This document shows, in pieces, positions 1 through 6,397 of a stretch of 64,000 bases of DNA. A program made the translations under genes and the position numbers. The DNA is from Sulfurimonas sp. HSL-1656 (GTDB lineage: Bacteria > Campylobacterota > Campylobacteria > Campylobacterales > Sulfurimonadaceae), in assembly GCF_039645585.1 (NCBI RefSeq), contig NZ_CP147915.1, positions 1,302,001-1,366,000 on the forward strand, read 5' to 3'. The notes below the pieces were generated by a model. That model ran no database searches and had not been told where the DNA came from. It was given only the letters and a program-made list of their open reading frames with translations. Each line of letters starts with the position of its first letter. Position 1 is the stretch's first letter.

Positions 1-33
1 TTCGCGCTGCTCTACTTCGAAAGGAGCTTTTTT

Positions 34-537
34 TTGTACGGATTACCCTCAAAAGCCGCGCTTGTCGAAATCGTCGACAACGTTGTAAGCGTACTCGGCG
101 GCGGCGAACCTGCACGGCTTCTTTTGCTTGAAACAGCGGCGGCCGAAACGGACATGGGAAACGCTATTGACCGCTCTTGGTTTACCGGGATCGGGCTGAT
201 GCAGTTCGACCCTATCGGCTTCGATGATGTCAAAGAGCGGACCCCGGCGCGGATCAAAAAGATCGTGAACCAGTATTTCGGCATCGATATCGACCGGGCG
301 ACGATCAATGACCTTCGTTGGTCCCCCATGCTCTCAGTCGTCTTCGCCCGTCTGAAATATAGACTTATCCCTGAACCGATACCGAAAAAACTTATCAGTT
401 CAGTTCCGTTCGACATAGATGATCCTGAAATGATCGATGGGAGAGATGCTTACTGGAAACGTCATTACAACTCGATGGCCGGGGCCGGGACGCCGGAACA
501 CTACGTGAAGGCGGCACAACGCAATGGAATTGCCTGA
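34..537 (+). CDS. Phage-type lytic transglycosylase/lysozyme-like protein
   Basis: The 167-residue product resembles the small lysozyme-fold peptidoglycan hydrolases of bacteriophages. An acidic ETAAAETDMG segment near residues 33-42 is followed by a G-x-G-L-M-Q-F-D stretch, as in SLT-type transglycosylases where a catalytic Glu precedes a GxxQ motif. The C-terminal AYWKRHYNSMAGAGTPEHY pattern also recalls phage hydrolases. No signal peptide is seen, as expected for a virion-associated or holin-dependent enzyme. I start it at TTG 34 because AAGGAG lies at 21-26, but the frame stays open to the left edge, so a longer upstream start is possible. It leads a tightly overlapping set of small genes. 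Fold confidence is moderate; the exact substrate bond is unknown. Confidence 0.6.
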   Translation: MYGLPSKAALVEIVDNVVSVLGGGEPARLLLLETAAAETDMGNAIDRSWFTGIGLMQFDPIGFDDVKERTPARIKKIVNQYFGIDIDRATINDLRWSPMLSVVFARLKYRLIPEPIPKKLISSVPFDIDDPEMIDGRDAYWKRHYNSMAGAGTPEHYVKAAQRNGIA

Positions 538-949
538 CTCATCAATCTTTGGAATGGTAGGCGAAGGATACAGCTACCTTTTCGGGTCAAATGATCCTGG
601 AATGTCACAATCATCTGAACCTGACCAGAACCAAAACGTACTCGGTATCACTGAAACGGAAAACGGTGGGGTGAGTGCATCGTTCGGTGAAGGAAGCGTC
701 GCGCAGCAAGTCTACGACGCAACGCCGGATTGGCTCAAATACCTGACCTTCGACAGCTACACGACGGCCGACCCGTCAAACGGCAACTTCAACACCTCCA
801 CGCAGTTTGAAAAGGACGTGGCGGACATTGCCGACGGTATCGGATCAAAACTTCTCAAGTACGGCGCTTACGCCGCCCTGCTCTTCATCGGGTTCACCTC
901 GCTCAAAGAGTACACGGCGGAGCGGTCCAGAAAGGCCGCCCGTGCTTGA
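524..949 (+). CDS. Hypothetical small membrane protein of the phage-like element
   Basis: This 141-residue protein matches no family I recognise. The first 110 residues are polar and rich in Ser, Gly, Asn and Asp. One hydrophobic helix follows near residues 111-126 (KLLKYGAYAALLFIGF), ending in a basic tail. That layout suits a virion membrane protein or minor capsid protein anchored by its C-terminus. The ATG overlaps the end of the upstream hydrolase gene by 14 bases, suggesting translational coupling. A start at ATG 554 is possible but has no better ribosome site. Confidence 0.6.
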   Translation: MELPDSSIFGMVGEGYSYLFGSNDPGMSQSSEPDQNQNVLGITETENGGVSASFGEGSVAQQVYDATPDWLKYLTFDSYTTADPSNGNFNTSTQFEKDVADIADGIGSKLLKYGAYAALLFIGFTSLKEYTAERSRKAARA

Positions 950-1145
950 GCTGCTCGACTTCATCAAAGACTACGTCGATGTGATCATGCTGCTCGTGAT
1001 CTACCCGCTCGTCAACGGTGTCCGCTACCTGAAATCCATTAATGACAAAATCGTTATAATCAGCAGCGATCACACCAACTTCAAACGGACGGTACGGGAA
1101 CATGACAGACGGATCACAAAACTCGAAGTCAAAGTGGGGCCCTAG
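942..1145 (+). CDS. Hypothetical 67-aa membrane/coiled-coil protein
   Basis: The GTG start at 942 overlaps the TGA of the previous gene by a few bases and has AAAGG just upstream (931-935). A hydrophobic stretch (VDVIMLLVIYPLV) precedes a charged helical tail rich in Arg, Lys and Glu, giving a membrane anchor with a short coiled coil. Small proteins of this shape are common in phage virion or lysis modules. The frame could be read from further upstream, but that would cover the previous gene heavily. Function unknown. Confidence 0.5.
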   Translation: MLELLDFIKDYVDVIMLLVIYPLVNGVRYLKSINDKIVIISSDHTNFKRTVREHDRRITKLEVKVGP

Positions 1146-1239
1146 CGCCCTGCTCTACTTTCTGGCCGCCGCGTGCGGCCTTGCTATCGCTCTAACCGCC
1201 GACTACATAGACGGCGGGATCATCTTCACACTTCAATAA
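1102..1239 (+). CDS. Hypothetical 45-aa single-span membrane protein
   Basis: The frame runs from ATG 1102 to TAA 1237-1239. It encodes a polar N-terminus, one hydrophobic helix (SALLYFLAAACGLAIALTA) and a short tail ending IIFTLQ. It overlaps the preceding gene's 3' end in another frame, repeating the nested arrangement of the upstream genes. The layout suits a minor membrane protein or a holin/spanin-like component. Too short for family assignment, so treat it as a plausible gene rather than a certain one. Confidence 0.4.
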   Translation: MTDGSQNSKSKWGPSALLYFLAAACGLAIALTADYIDGGIIFTLQ

Positions 1240-1249
1240 CAGGACCATC

Positions 1250-1642
1250 ATGAAAAAAATCATCATCGCGGCCGTCGCCGCAGCACTCACATTGACCGGA
1301 TGCGGCGAAAGCAGCAGTAGCAGCGGGGACAGCAGCAGCACCACGACGCAGTACAACGTCACGCTTGGAACCGGATCGACCGGGCAGACGCTTACCTATG
1401 ACTGTGGCGGCGCCGTCGTTGACAATCTGACCATCAACGGCACGAACAACCAGATCGAAATGAAGAACTGCGACGTTCAAACGTTGATCTACAACGCTGA
1501 TACCTCCGCAATCGCTTTCACAGGTACGTCAGACATGCAGACGATCCAGTACAGCGGCAGCGGCCAGAACTACGTTTATGCGCCGCAATTCATCCTCGAC
1601 CGCATCCCGGACACGCTCGGCTTCGTCGAAACGGCAATCTGA
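1250..1642 (+). CDS. Small secreted lipoprotein with a beta-rich body
   Basis: A clear lipoprotein signal (MKKIIIAAVAAALTLTGCGE) places the lipidated Cys at residue 18. A Ser/Thr linker follows, then about 95 residues alternating short polar and hydrophobic beta segments (DNLTINGTNN, NCDVQTLIYN, DMQTIQYSG), reminiscent of a small right-handed beta-helix. It sits 10 bases after the 45-aa membrane gene and may share its transcript. In a prophage context such lipoproteins can act in superinfection exclusion, but nothing in the sequence proves that. Confidence 0.65.
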   Translation: MKKIIIAAVAAALTLTGCGESSSSSGDSSSTTTQYNVTLGTGSTGQTLTYDCGGAVVDNLTINGTNNQIEMKNCDVQTLIYNADTSAIAFTGTSDMQTIQYSGSGQNYVYAPQFILDRIPDTLGFVETAI

Positions 1643-1648
1643 CCGTCC

Positions 1649-1748
1649 GCGTCACGGTAAAGCGTGACGGATCGATCGCAATTCGCCGCTGCCGCGTCAC
1701 GTTTTTCCCTCCTGGAATAGTCACAGTTTTTTATCCTGGCGCGTCACG
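1649..1748 (+). repeat. Three spaced GCGTCACG repeats
   Basis: GCGTCACG occurs at 1649-1656, 1694-1701 and 1741-1748, spaced 45 and 47 bases apart (about four and a half helical turns). The first copy pairs with CGTGACG at 1663-1669 to form a 7-bp hairpin with a 6-base loop. Regularly spaced short repeats in a non-coding region resemble iterons or operator sites. Confidence 0.4.
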
Positions 1749-1945
1749 GCGCGCGGCGGGAAAAATCACCCCCTTCATAAATCGCCGTAAACGCATTTTA
1801 TGCCGTTGTGCATATCTGACCTCGTTTTTTAGGTAAAAATCGAAATTTGGCCCGTTTCCGCTCGAATCCTGCACTATTCCGATCCATCAAACGAAACCTT
1901 CAGCCATAAATCAACCGAAAGCCGAACACCTTCAACCCTTTCCGC

Positions 1946-2159
1946 TGCGCGAAGCGCACCCTAGAGCGCGTCGCCCTTCGGCGAGGCAAGCGATATCACT
2001 CTGCACAGCCCGCAGGGCGTCGTGCAGCAACCGATCAGGCAAGGAGCACCGCGACGCGCAGGTAAAAACATCGGTATATGGGCCGACGAAGGAGGCGCAC
2101 CGATCAGGGCCGCCCCCGGGCGGACCAGTGAGGAGGCGCAGCCGACGAGCACCGCGTCG
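1946..2159. other. GC-rich array of short hairpins
   Basis: Five stems are visible: TGCGC/GCGCA with a GAA loop (1946-1958), TCGCC/GGCGA with a CTTC loop (1971-1984), CTGCAC/GTGCAG enclosing GCCC/GGGC (2001-2027), CCGCCC/GGGCGG (2110-2123) and CGACG/CGTCG (2143-2159). Between them, short phrases recur: ACCGATCAGG, GAGCACCGCG and GGAGGCGCA each appear twice. This could be a structured RNA, a single-strand replication origin or a packaging signal. Confidence 0.5.
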
Positions 2160-2237
2160 AATTTCCGAAAATTTCCCCCTGGTCGATCACCTCTGCCCTA
2201 AAAGACTTTCTTTAAAGAATTCCTTTATAAGATAGCC

Positions 2238-2285
2238 ACCCGTCGAAAACGACGGGGTAACCCGTCGAAAACGACGGGGTATAAT
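2238..2285 (+). promoter_or_regulatory. Twin 21-bp palindromes abutting a -10 box
   Basis: Two identical copies of ACCCGTCGAAAACGACGGGGT lie at 2238-2258 and 2260-2280, a 22-bp period. Each has a CCGTCG-AAAA-CGACGG core. The last base of the second copy begins TATAAT (2280-2285), so the palindromes would cover the -35 region. This is a typical autorepressor operator layout for the gene starting at 2348. Iterons bound by a replication protein are the alternative. Confidence 0.65.
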
Positions 2286-2347
2286 GTGCCCAATTTCTAC
2301 ACGATTTTTTCGTACCCTATATGTGCATTGAGAGCAAAGGAGATTTT

Positions 2348-2545
2348 ATGGCCAGACCTGACACTGGAAGGAAGGATTATGCGTTCTTCATACGGCTTAC
2401 AGAGGAAGAAAGGGAGGCTATACGGCTCAAAACAAAGGCTTTAAGGGACGAACACGGCCTAGCAATGTCTGCGGTCCTGCGAAAAGTCCTTCTGGATCAT
2501 ATGAATGATAGTGATTTTCTAAAATTAATCGGGATGAAAGAATAA
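2348..2545 (+). CDS. Small possibly ribbon-helix-helix DNA-binding protein
   Basis: The 65-residue protein starts at ATG 2348 behind AAAGGAG (2336-2342). The sequence YAFFIRLTEEEREAIRLKTK, followed by a second helix (LAMSAVLRKVLLDHM), gives the beta strand plus two helices expected of a ribbon-helix-helix or MobC/CopG-like fold. Its promoter carries two perfect palindromes, which suggests autoregulation. It is probably the control protein of the phage-like element to its left. Plasmid copy control or antitoxin activity are other options; no toxin partner is adjacent. Confidence 0.55.
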   Translation: MARPDTGRKDYAFFIRLTEEEREAIRLKTKALRDEHGLAMSAVLRKVLLDHMNDSDFLKLIGMKE

Positions 2546-2866
2546 AACCATAGGTTTATGTGATATACTTGAGGCTGCTGATTTTCATTTGAGGCGCGGC
2601 AACGCCTCGAAGGAGATCAAAGGCGGCAACCTTTGATCGTTCAGTTACATTTCCCTGAGCAGGAATCATATGGTAACCTTAAGCACCATTCTACCCTACT
2701 TTTGCCTTTTATGCCCCTTAAACCTTAAACCTCATAATGTATATTCTCTTGAAATAAGTTTTCCGTTCCCGATCCCCCATTCCACAATGAGCCCGCTGTC
2801 ACAATAGACATTATTTAATATAAGCAATTACATTAAATAATATGGCGACAAGGAGAAAACAAAACA
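2546..2866. other. 321-base gene-free stretch at the likely element boundary
   Basis: No open frame is credible here. The stretch has a TATACT box at 2564-2569 followed by two hairpins sharing one loop sequence, then AT-rich DNA. At 2810-2841 ATTATTTAAT and ATTAAATAAT form a 10-bp inverted repeat. The change from phage-like genes to ordinary chromosomal genes falls here, so an attachment site is plausible, but none could be identified. Confidence 0.5.
2591..2638 (+). ncRNA. Two adjacent hairpins with identical CGGCAA loops (possible small RNA)
   Basis: GAGGCG/CGCCTC (2591-2608) and GATCAAAGG/CCTTTGATC (2615-2638) are perfect stems of 6 and 9 bp, each closing the same CGGCAA hexaloop, joined by GAAGGA. 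The stems differ while the loops match, the pattern expected when a protein or RNA reads the loop. A TATACT box lies 22 bases upstream. No U-tract follows, so these are not ordinary terminators. Confidence 0.45.
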
Positions 2867-3487
2867 CTATTTCGGCATAAGCGGTCTCGGTGCCGGATGG
2901 ACAGCCGGACGCGTAATCAATGTGTCCAGGATCAGCAGTTTCGGCACCCAGCGGCTTTTAAACGCGGATTTGTCACCGTCCAGCACCATAATGCTCTTAA
3001 AGGCATCCAGGTTGGCTGTATGGTCGCTAGCGGCTCTCTCAAGCGCTTCTTCCATCTGAGCCGCACTGAGACCGTAGATCATCTTAATACCGCGTTTATG
3101 CATGTTCTGGGCAACCGCGAGCAGTACGCCGCCCTCTTTCCATTCGATGGCATAAAAGCCGAGGTTGCCGATTCGGTCGATCTGCGATACCTTCCTGGCC
3201 GCAAAAATAAGATCGAGCGAACGTCCCAGGTCATAGTGATAGCGATAAGGCGGCTGCGTCACCGCCAGCTCGTAGACAATATGCCGTCCCCCCTGCACTG
3301 CGTACAGCGTACGCCTGATCGTGAGGCCCTGCATGCCGATACGGTCTTCGGCGATCTTTTCCGTACTGACGGTCAGGCGATCCTGACCGATCTCCACCCC
3401 CAGAAGCAGATCGTCTTTTTCAATAATAGAGGGGGAACTGCAGCCGACAAAAAGGACGCTGCAAATGCTGATAAAAAGCGGTTTCAT
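2867..3487 (-). CDS. Hypothetical lipoprotein
   Basis: From ATG 3487 the product begins MKPLFISICSVLFVGCSS, a lipoprotein signal with Cys at residue 16. The upstream ATG at 3514 would put a non-typical sequence before the signal, and GGAG sits 6 bases before 3487. About 190 residues follow without a family I recognise. They alternate beta and helical segments, with an Arg/Lys-rich region near the middle. It stands alone, facing away from the TetR gene. Probably an envelope protein of unknown function. Confidence 0.65.
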   Translation of the reverse strand: MKPLFISICSVLFVGCSSPSIIEKDDLLLGVEIGQDRLTVSTEKIAEDRIGMQGLTIRRTLYAVQGGRHIVYELAVTQPPYRYHYDLGRSLDLIFAARKVSQIDRIGNLGFYAIEWKEGGVLLAVAQNMHKRGIKMIYGLSAAQMEEALERAASDHTANLDAFKSIMVLDGDKSAFKSRWVPKLLILDTLITRPAVHPAPRPLMPK

Positions 3488-3583
3488 CCTTGACTCCATA
3501 TATAAAAATATCAATAACTGACAAATGCGTTTTAAAGACCTGATGATTATACCTGACCGGCACTTGTCTGCCCATGAATAAAA

Positions 3584-3693
3584 TGAACATATGTTAATTT
3601 ACATCGTGAACCAAAAGAACAAGTGTTCACATTTGATTAAGGATAAATTAACAGACGTTCATATACACTTTCTAAAACATGAACATTCGTTAA
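3584..3693 (+). promoter_or_regulatory. Operator-like repeats upstream of the TetR gene
   Basis: TGAACATATGTTAA (3584-3597) and TGAACATTCGTTAA (3680-3693) share TGAACAT..GTTAA. TTAACAGACGTTCA (3648-3661) is the same site inverted, and GAACAAGTGTTC (3617-3628) is a related palindrome. Four related sites in 110 bases before a TetR-type gene strongly suggest autoregulation. The last site ends just before the AAGGAG ribosome site. Confidence 0.65.
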
Positions 3694-3706
3694 TAAGGAG
3701 ACTGAA

Positions 3707-4330
3707 ATGCCCGAAAACAGGGAGTTTAAGAAAGGTGGCGATACAAAGAAGCTGATCGAGGAAGCTGCCATGGATCTCTTCGCGGAACATGGCTACAAAG
3801 GTGCTTCCGTACGTAAAATCGCTGCAAAAGTCGGGATCAGGGAGAGTGCGCTGTACAACCATTTTGAAAACAAAGAAGCGATTTTCCTGGCCGTCGCAGG
3901 CAGGGTTTTCGCCTCGCCTTTCGCCCACCAGAAGACCGATGATTTCGTGCAGGAGAATGCGAAAAAAGGACGCTCTTTTCTGCATAAGTTCATGACCGAA
4001 TTCAAGCTGATGACATTCGATAAAAAGTACGAAAAACTCTTCCGTTTTATGCTGATCGAACTGATGCAGAATGACGTGTTGCGCAGCGGGTTCCGGCAGG
4101 AGTTCCATGATGCGAATATCAAGGTGCTCTCTTCGGGTTTCTTCATCATGATGCAGGAGGGCCTTATCCGCTCCAATGACCCTATGACGCTCGCCAATGC
4201 CTTCCTGGGGCAACTATTCTATCTGCGGCTGCAGGTCAGCCTTCTAAAGGCTGACAGCATGCCTACGACGGCACTGTCGACGGCATTTGAAAAACAGCTC
4301 GACCTCTTCTGGTCATCGATCAGTGAATAA
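3707..4330 (+). CDS. TetR/AcrR-family transcriptional regulator
   Basis: The 207-residue protein has the classical N-terminal TetR helix-turn-helix at about residues 13-60 (IEEAAMDLFAEHGYKGASVRKIAAKVGIRESALYNHFENKEAIF). An all-helical ligand-binding and dimerisation domain follows. AAGGAG at 3695-3700 sets the start. The ligand pocket is too variable to predict, and no efflux or catabolic gene lies next to it: the lipoprotein on the left is divergent and rnpB is on the right. The repeated operator-like sites upstream indicate control of its own promoter and possibly of the divergent lipoprotein gene. Confidence 0.88.
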   Translation: MPENREFKKGGDTKKLIEEAAMDLFAEHGYKGASVRKIAAKVGIRESALYNHFENKEAIFLAVAGRVFASPFAHQKTDDFVQENAKKGRSFLHKFMTEFKLMTFDKKYEKLFRFMLIELMQNDVLRSGFRQEFHDANIKVLSSGFFIMMQEGLIRSNDPMTLANAFLGQLFYLRLQVSLLKADSMPTTALSTAFEKQLDLFWSSISE

Positions 4331-4360
4331 GCATATGGGATAAAAGAGATAGGGAAGAAA

Positions 4361-4677
4361 GGTACAACGGTAAGCCGGGTTCTGTTGATGCGATAATTTA
4401 TCTACTGCATCCGTTACCGGATGCCTCCAGCGAAACAAAAGCATTGTAAGACGCTTACCATCTGTTTCTTGCTGCCAGGCTGGGTTTACATAGCTTCCGC
4501 CATTGCTGGCGGAACTGGTAGGCTCTTACCCCACCGTTTCACCCTTACCGCTTGCGCGGCGGTCTGCTCTCTGTTGCACTGTCCCTCGGCTTTCGCCGGC
4601 CATCCGTTAGATGGAGCCCTGTCTTACGGCAGCCCGGACTTTCCTCTTGAAAATCAAGCTATCGCACGTTGTACCGG
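4361..4677 (-). ncRNA. rnpB: RNase P RNA (catalytic RNA for tRNA 5' maturation)
   Basis: Read on the minus strand, the transcript has the universal GAGGAAAGTCCGGGC element near its 5' end (plus 4631-4647). It has the central GGTAAGGGTGAAACGGTG region and ends with the conserved AGAACCCGGCTTA element (plus 4371-4385). The ends pair perfectly (GGTACAACG with CGTTGTACC) to form P1, which fixes the limits at about 4677 and 4361. The size of about 317 nt is compact but normal for Campylobacterota. The open frame at 4421-4711 lies inside this RNA and is not a gene. Confidence 0.93.
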
Positions 4678-4681
4678 TGAT

Positions 4682-4687
4682 ATTATA
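4682..4687 (-). promoter_or_regulatory. -10 box of rnpB
   Basis: TATAAT reads on the minus strand a few bases before the inferred 5' end of the RNase P RNA, in correct position for initiation near 4675. No good -35 element is seen, which is usual for Campylobacterota promoters. Confidence 0.6.
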
Positions 4688-4716
4688 GCATATGAGAACG
4701 GATCGAAATAAATAAT

Positions 4717-4925
4717 ATATTATATAATATTACAAACTTCTTCAACTTTTCGATCAGACGCCTGCTCTTTGTCGGCTGAACGATGCATTGATGCTGTGTC
4801 GTATTCGAGAATTCACTGGAGTCATTGATACCGTCGAGGCACCGATTATACCTCTCACTTGCAGAATCCGGCGCCCTCTTCTATTTTCCCGGATCGATGG
4901 CTATATAAGATATTATATAATATTA
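4717..4925. repeat. Pair of 16-base AT palindromic repeats
   Basis: ATATTATATAATATTA occurs exactly at 4717-4732 and 4910-4925, flanking about 180 bases between rnpB and the end of the oor operon. No gene is visible between them. The core TATTATATAATA is a perfect palindrome. This may be promoter-like AT DNA, a protein-binding site or the footprint of a small element. Confidence 0.4.
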
Positions 4926-4936
4926 GATTGATGATC

Positions 4937-4961
4937 AAAAAAAAGCGGCGAGGAGCCGCCC
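4937..4961 (-). terminator. Rho-independent terminator of the oor operon
   Basis: On the minus strand GCGGC-TCCTC-GCCGC is followed immediately by eight T residues, seven bases after the oorC stop codon. Confidence 0.85.
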
Positions 4962-4967
4962 TTTTCC

Positions 4968-5531
4968 TTACGCTGCCAGCGTAACGCCGGACTCGATTGC
5001 GTACTTGACGCCGAGTTCCCAGGCTTTGAGGTTCGCTTCGTGTACTTTTTTCGGTACTTTGGAGAGCATGACCTCTTGGAGGGATTCCGGGTTCAGAACG
5101 CTTGTGATCTGGTTGGCAATCGCCATCGCGACGACAGACTGCGTAATAACGTTACCGACCTCTTCTTTTGCGATCGTAATAATGGGGATCTCAACGATAG
5201 TCCATGTCTGACGGTCTTCGTCTGTCGGGTGAACCAGGTTCGGGTCAACAACGATAACGCCGCCCGGCTTTACACCCTTCTTGAAAGACTGGTAGCTGAC
5301 GTCCGCAACGGAAAGCATGAAATCGATCTCGCCTTCGTTCGCGTACGGGTAGCGGATCTCTTCATCGTCAAGCGTAATGTCAACGACGGTCGGGCCGCCG
5401 CGGACCTGGGAAGTATAGGTCGCAGTCTTCAGACCGAAACCACCGTCTTTGATCTTACAGGCCGCCATGATTTCGCCGGCGAGGAGAACCCCCTGCCCGC
5501 CTACACCGGTAAAGCGCAATGTATGTCTCAT
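4968..5531 (-). CDS. oorC: 2-oxoglutarate:ferredoxin oxidoreductase, gamma subunit
   Basis: The 187-residue protein begins with the gamma-subunit signature FTGVGGQGVLLAGEI and continues with TSQVRGG, typical of the pyruvate/ketoisovalerate ferredoxin oxidoreductase gamma domain. Together with OorD, OorA and OorB it forms the four-subunit enzyme that interconverts 2-oxoglutarate plus CoA with succinyl-CoA and CO2 using ferredoxin or flavodoxin. It is the last gene of the operon, 11 bases after oorB and just before a terminator. In this lineage the complex can work reductively in CO2 fixation. Confidence 0.93.
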   Translation of the reverse strand: MRHTLRFTGVGGQGVLLAGEIMAACKIKDGGFGLKTATYTSQVRGGPTVVDITLDDEEIRYPYANEGEIDFMLSVADVSYQSFKKGVKPGGVIVVDPNLVHPTDEDRQTWTIVEIPIITIAKEEVGNVITQSVVAMAIANQITSVLNPESLQEVMLSKVPKKVHEANLKAWELGVKYAIESGVTLAA

Positions 5532-5542
5532 TTCATGTCTCC

Positions 5543-6397
5543 TTAGATCTTTTTCTCGAAGTCGTCTTGCGTCAGTTTCGCACGCTTGCCTTGTGCAGCG
5601 GCTTTGATCTGATCGTAAGATTCACAGTACTCAGGCTCCTGAACTTCTTTAAGGACACCTGTCGGGAATACATTTTTCTTCTCTTCGTCAGAGAGGGCTT
5701 CCCACTTGCGCAGCGGCATGGTGATGCTGTCGATCCACTCGAGGTTCTGCATCGCGCTCGCCATTTTGTTTTTACGGCCAAGGTTGATGTGGCAGTTGGA
5801 CATGATGTCGAAGAAAGAGAAACCTTTGTGGCTGAAGCCTTTGACCAGGATCTTCTCGAGTTTCTTCGGGTCGAGCATCGTTTCGCGTGCAACAAAAGAG
5901 GCACCCGCACCGATCGCCAGCGCACATGCGTCGAACGTCGGGTCGATGTTACCATTCTTCTGGCTGACGGTCCACATCCCCTGCGGCGTCGTCGGGGACG
6001 TCTGGGAGTTTGTCAGACCGTAGATGAAGTTGTTGATCAGGATGAAGTTCAGGTCGATGTTACGGCGGCAACCGTGAATGGTGTGGTTACCACCGATCGC
6101 CAGGCCGTCACCGTCACCGGCAACAACGATCACGTTTGCTTCTGGTTTCGCAAGCTTGACACCGGTGGCGTACGCAACGGTACGACCGTGTGTCGTGTGA
6201 ATCGTATTACAGTTGATGTAAGAGCTGAAACGCCCGGAACAGCCGATACCGGAAACGACACAGACCTTGTCCATGTCCCATCCCATTTTCTCGATCGCGC
6301 GGATCGTCGCTTTGAGGATGACACCGTCACCACAGCCCCAACACCAGAGTGTCGGCATCTTGTCTACACGAAGGTATTTGTCGTAGTTAAAAGCCAT
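5543..6397 (-). CDS. oorB: 2-oxoglutarate:ferredoxin oxidoreductase, beta (TPP) subunit
   Basis: The 284-residue subunit carries the WCWGCGDG cysteine motif near residue 18 and the thiamine-diphosphate/Mg site GDGDGLAIGGNH around residue 95. It holds the TPP where the 2-oxo acid is decarboxylated, or carboxylated in reverse. Its ATG overlaps the oorA stop by one base (TAATG), indicating coupled translation. Size and motifs match OorB/PorB of Campylobacterota. Confidence 0.94.
   Translation of the reverse strand: MAFNYDKYLRVDKMPTLWCWGCGDGVILKATIRAIEKMGWDMDKVCVVSGIGCSGRFSSYINCNTIHTTHGRTVAYATGVKLAKPEANVIVVAGDGDGLAIGGNHTIHGCRRNIDLNFILINNFIYGLTNSQTSPTTPQGMWTVSQKNGNIDPTFDACALAIGAGASFVARETMLDPKKLEKILVKGFSHKGFSFFDIMSNCHINLGRKNKMASAMQNLEWIDSITMPLRKWEALSDEEKKNVFPTGVLKEVQEPEYCESYDQIKAAAQGKRAKLTQDDFEKKI

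Larger units (their letters stand above)
1643..2347. other. 705-base stretch without a convincing gene
   Basis: The stretch between the lipoprotein and the small DNA-binding-type gene holds three copies of an 8-mer, a series of GC-rich hairpins and two adjacent 21-bp palindromes ending in a TATAAT box. The longest frame, on the minus strand at 1961-2152, has no recognisable protein character. The density of structure suggests a replication, packaging or regulatory region of the element. Confidence 0.6.

Noticed and set aside
1961-2152. 63-codon minus-strand frame in the hairpin array
   Set aside because: The composition follows from the GC-rich repeats. No ribosome site and no domain character.
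2238-2280. Possible CRISPR-like repeat pair
   Set aside because: Only two copies, with no spacer of useful size between them (one base). They fit operator palindromes better.
4421-4711. Open frame of 96 codons on the plus strand
   Set aside because: It lies within the RNase P RNA gene on the opposite strand and has no protein-like features.
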